From positions 1 to 64,000 of the forward strand of contig JBIKPR010000003.1 in NCBI GenBank assembly GCA_044357345.1: DNA of 64,000 bases, in the 5' to 3' direction. Position numbers and translations under genes: made by a program. Positions within the stretch are counted from its first letter, which is position 1. Each line of letters opens with the position of its first letter. The notes under the pieces are model-generated. The model was not told where the DNA came from and did no database searches. It was given only the letters and a program-made list of their open reading frames with translations. This DNA is from JABMMZ01 sp044357345. GTDB lineage: Bacteria; Bacteroidota; Bacteroidia; NS11-12g; UBA955. This document shows, in pieces, positions 63,846 through 64,000 of this stretch.

Positions 63846-64000
63846 ATGAGTGTAAATTCTAACAACAATTCAAAGCATGTTCTGTACTATAATTTTGGTA
63901 AAGGATCTATTCAGCATTTACCAGAATTAGTAAAGGATATGCAAGGGTTTAAACTTTTTATTGTAGATCATTATTTTCAAAAGCATGAACTAATTGGAAA
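63846..64000 (+). CDS. iron-containing alcohol dehydrogenase-like protein, N-terminal part
   Basis: This is the first 51 codons, running off the window. The reading VLYYNFGKGSIQHLPELV... FKLFIVDHYFQKH resembles the beginning of iron-dependent alcohol dehydrogenase/dehydroquinate-synthase-like enzymes, particularly those of the KdnB type that start with FGKGS and later FLVD. It follows the GT4 gene by 11 bp and is probably in its operon. Too little is visible to be certain. Confidence 0.55.
   Translation, partial: MSVNSNNNSKHVLYYNFGKGSIQHLPELVKDMQGFKLFIVDHYFQKHELIG

Noticed and set aside
1..64000. tRNA, rRNA and riboswitch genes
   Set aside because: No cloverleaf, rRNA core sequence or known riboswitch pattern was recognised by eye; a covariance-model search would be needed to exclude small RNAs.

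Overview
The window looks like a stretch of chromosome from a Bacteroidota bacterium. The DNA is AT-rich. A secreted protein ends in a gliding/T9SS type B sorting-like domain, and short promoters of the Bacteroidota TTTG...TAnnTTTG type can be found. mnmG and ybeY are fused head to tail, and most genes lack strong Shine-Dalgarno sequences. The species cannot be named from the sequence alone.

Layout. (1) 1-9.8 kb is housekeeping, mostly on the minus strand: the start of mnmG, ybeY, a T9SS-type secreted protein, an active/inactive M16 peptidase pair, and an aromatic catabolic operon (hmgA, hpd, a TDO-family gene). Three near-perfect parS-like palindromes lie within 0.9 kb at the left end. (2) 9.8-16.4 kb holds an ABC exporter, a GT2 enzyme and the WbpI/WbpE/WbpD/WbpB-like set for a UDP-ManNAc3NAcA-type sugar. 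(3) 16.4-42.6 kb is a long plus-strand polysaccharide operon. It opens with a NusG/UpxY-like antiterminator and a Wzm/Wzt ABC exporter, then continues with aminotransferases, 2OG-dioxygenase-like proteins, an epimerase, acyl-, formyl- and methyltransferases, deacetylase-like proteins, an RraA-like protein, an ATP-grasp ligase, glycosyltransferases, AsnB and a fused sugar amidotransferase. (4) 42.6-54.5 kb is a scarred region. It carries a chimera of a gene 5' fragment with an IS3 right end, a WecE module, a decayed asnB copy, an AlgD-like dehydrogenase, a complete but nonsense-mutated IS3 element and a dead phosphodiesterase gene. (5) 54.5-64 kb has separately spaced genes divided by palindromic CGCAAAG-type repeats. 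These include a GxxExxY gene framed by inverted repeats, a GT-C/uridine-kinase-like fusion, a glycerophosphodiesterase, two nucleotidyltransferases, glycosyltransferases and the start of an iron-dependent alcohol dehydrogenase-like gene.

Together the genes describe an ABC-transporter-dependent surface polysaccharide (O-antigen or capsule) rich in amino and amidated sugars. The Wbp-like enzymes and the fused WbpG-like amidotransferase would give ManNAc3NAcA and its amidine. WecE and a hexapeptide acyltransferase would give an N-acylated 4-amino-6-deoxy sugar. The 26.9-36.3 kb block probably builds an unusual N-formylated or N-acylated sugar. The enzyme for the first oxidation of UDP-GlcNAc, the rml genes and an initiating phosphoglycosyltransferase were not seen here. 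The most interesting candidates for something undescribed are the inverted-repeat-bounded GxxExxY unit with its gene-less relatives, the GT-C/kinase fusion, and the rare-sugar block containing an RraA-like protein.
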